A stretch of DNA of 22,733 nucleotides from assembly GCA_900544975.1 (NCBI GenBank), contig UQXI01000040.1, forward strand, positions 1 through 22,733, read 5' to 3'. The stretch comes from an uncultured Eubacteriales bacterium. GTDB lineage: Bacteria; Bacillota; Clostridia; Oscillospirales; Oscillospiraceae. The notes beneath the pieces were generated by a model. It was not told the DNA's origin. It made no database searches and saw only the letters and a program-made list of their open reading frames with translations. This document shows positions 22,711 through 22,733 of this stretch, piece after piece; within the stretch, counting starts at the first letter, position 1; each line of letters starts with the position of its first letter. Made by a program: the position numbers and the translations under genes.

Positions 22711-22733
22711 GTCTGCATTCCATATTGCAATAC

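Noticed and set aside
22280..22723. Minus-strand open frame of 147 codons over the regulator end and the 3' intergenic part
   Set aside because: It overlaps the ArsR-type gene, runs through the terminator and the REP-like palindromes, and has no ribosome site or family resemblance.
22720..22727. A third CCATATTG near the window end, matching the candidate operator arm at 21241
   Set aside because: A single 8-base match is expected about once in a sequence this long on two strands, and the downstream context is off-window.

Overview
The window looks like chromosomal DNA of a low-branching Firmicute, most likely an anaerobic gut Clostridium of the Oscillospiraceae type (inference). The basis is strong AGGAGG ribosome sites, sigma-A style promoters, the adjacent lepA and hemW genes, very large secreted S8 proteases of which one carries SLH domains, and an IS150-like IS3 element. 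No rRNA, tRNA, CRISPR array, phage gene or plasmid function was seen.

Layout. 1-4978 (minus) is the body of a giant secreted subtilisin-family protease whose C-terminus lies outside the window. A divergent AraC-type regulator follows (5130-6227), and it meets hemW tail to tail at a strong bidirectional terminator. 6295-9639 (minus) is lepA, a small zinc-ribbon membrane protein and hemW, in that transcription order. 9717-10715 (minus) is phosphate acetyltransferase (pta) with its own promoter and terminator. 10870-11769 (minus) is a LysR regulator, divergent from a two-gene unit: a 77-residue unknown protein and a DUF3737 beta-helix protein (11935-13044).

13119-14894 is a complete IS3-family insertion sequence (orfA and orfB, minus). 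It sits between the two arms of a hairpin that appears to have been the terminator of the next gene. 14932-21129 (minus) is a second giant S8 protease (2065 residues, complete) ending in three SLH domains. It is divergent from an ArsR-type regulator with a large extra N-terminal region (21352-22437). The last 300 bases hold a minus-strand terminator and a pair of inverted REP-like palindromes.

How the parts fit. Two very large wall or secreted proteases lie about 10 kb apart, each with a divergent regulator and an 8-bp inverted repeat in the shared promoter region. Between them are housekeeping genes (lepA, hemW, pta). The insertion sequence shows a set of expression controls: a -1 slippery site, a hairpin that would hide the transposase ribosome site from read-through RNA, and half-promoters at its ends that would join in a circle. 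The most notable items are the IS inside a terminator hairpin, the paired protease and regulator loci, the LysR/77-aa/DUF3737 module, and the REPIN-like pair.
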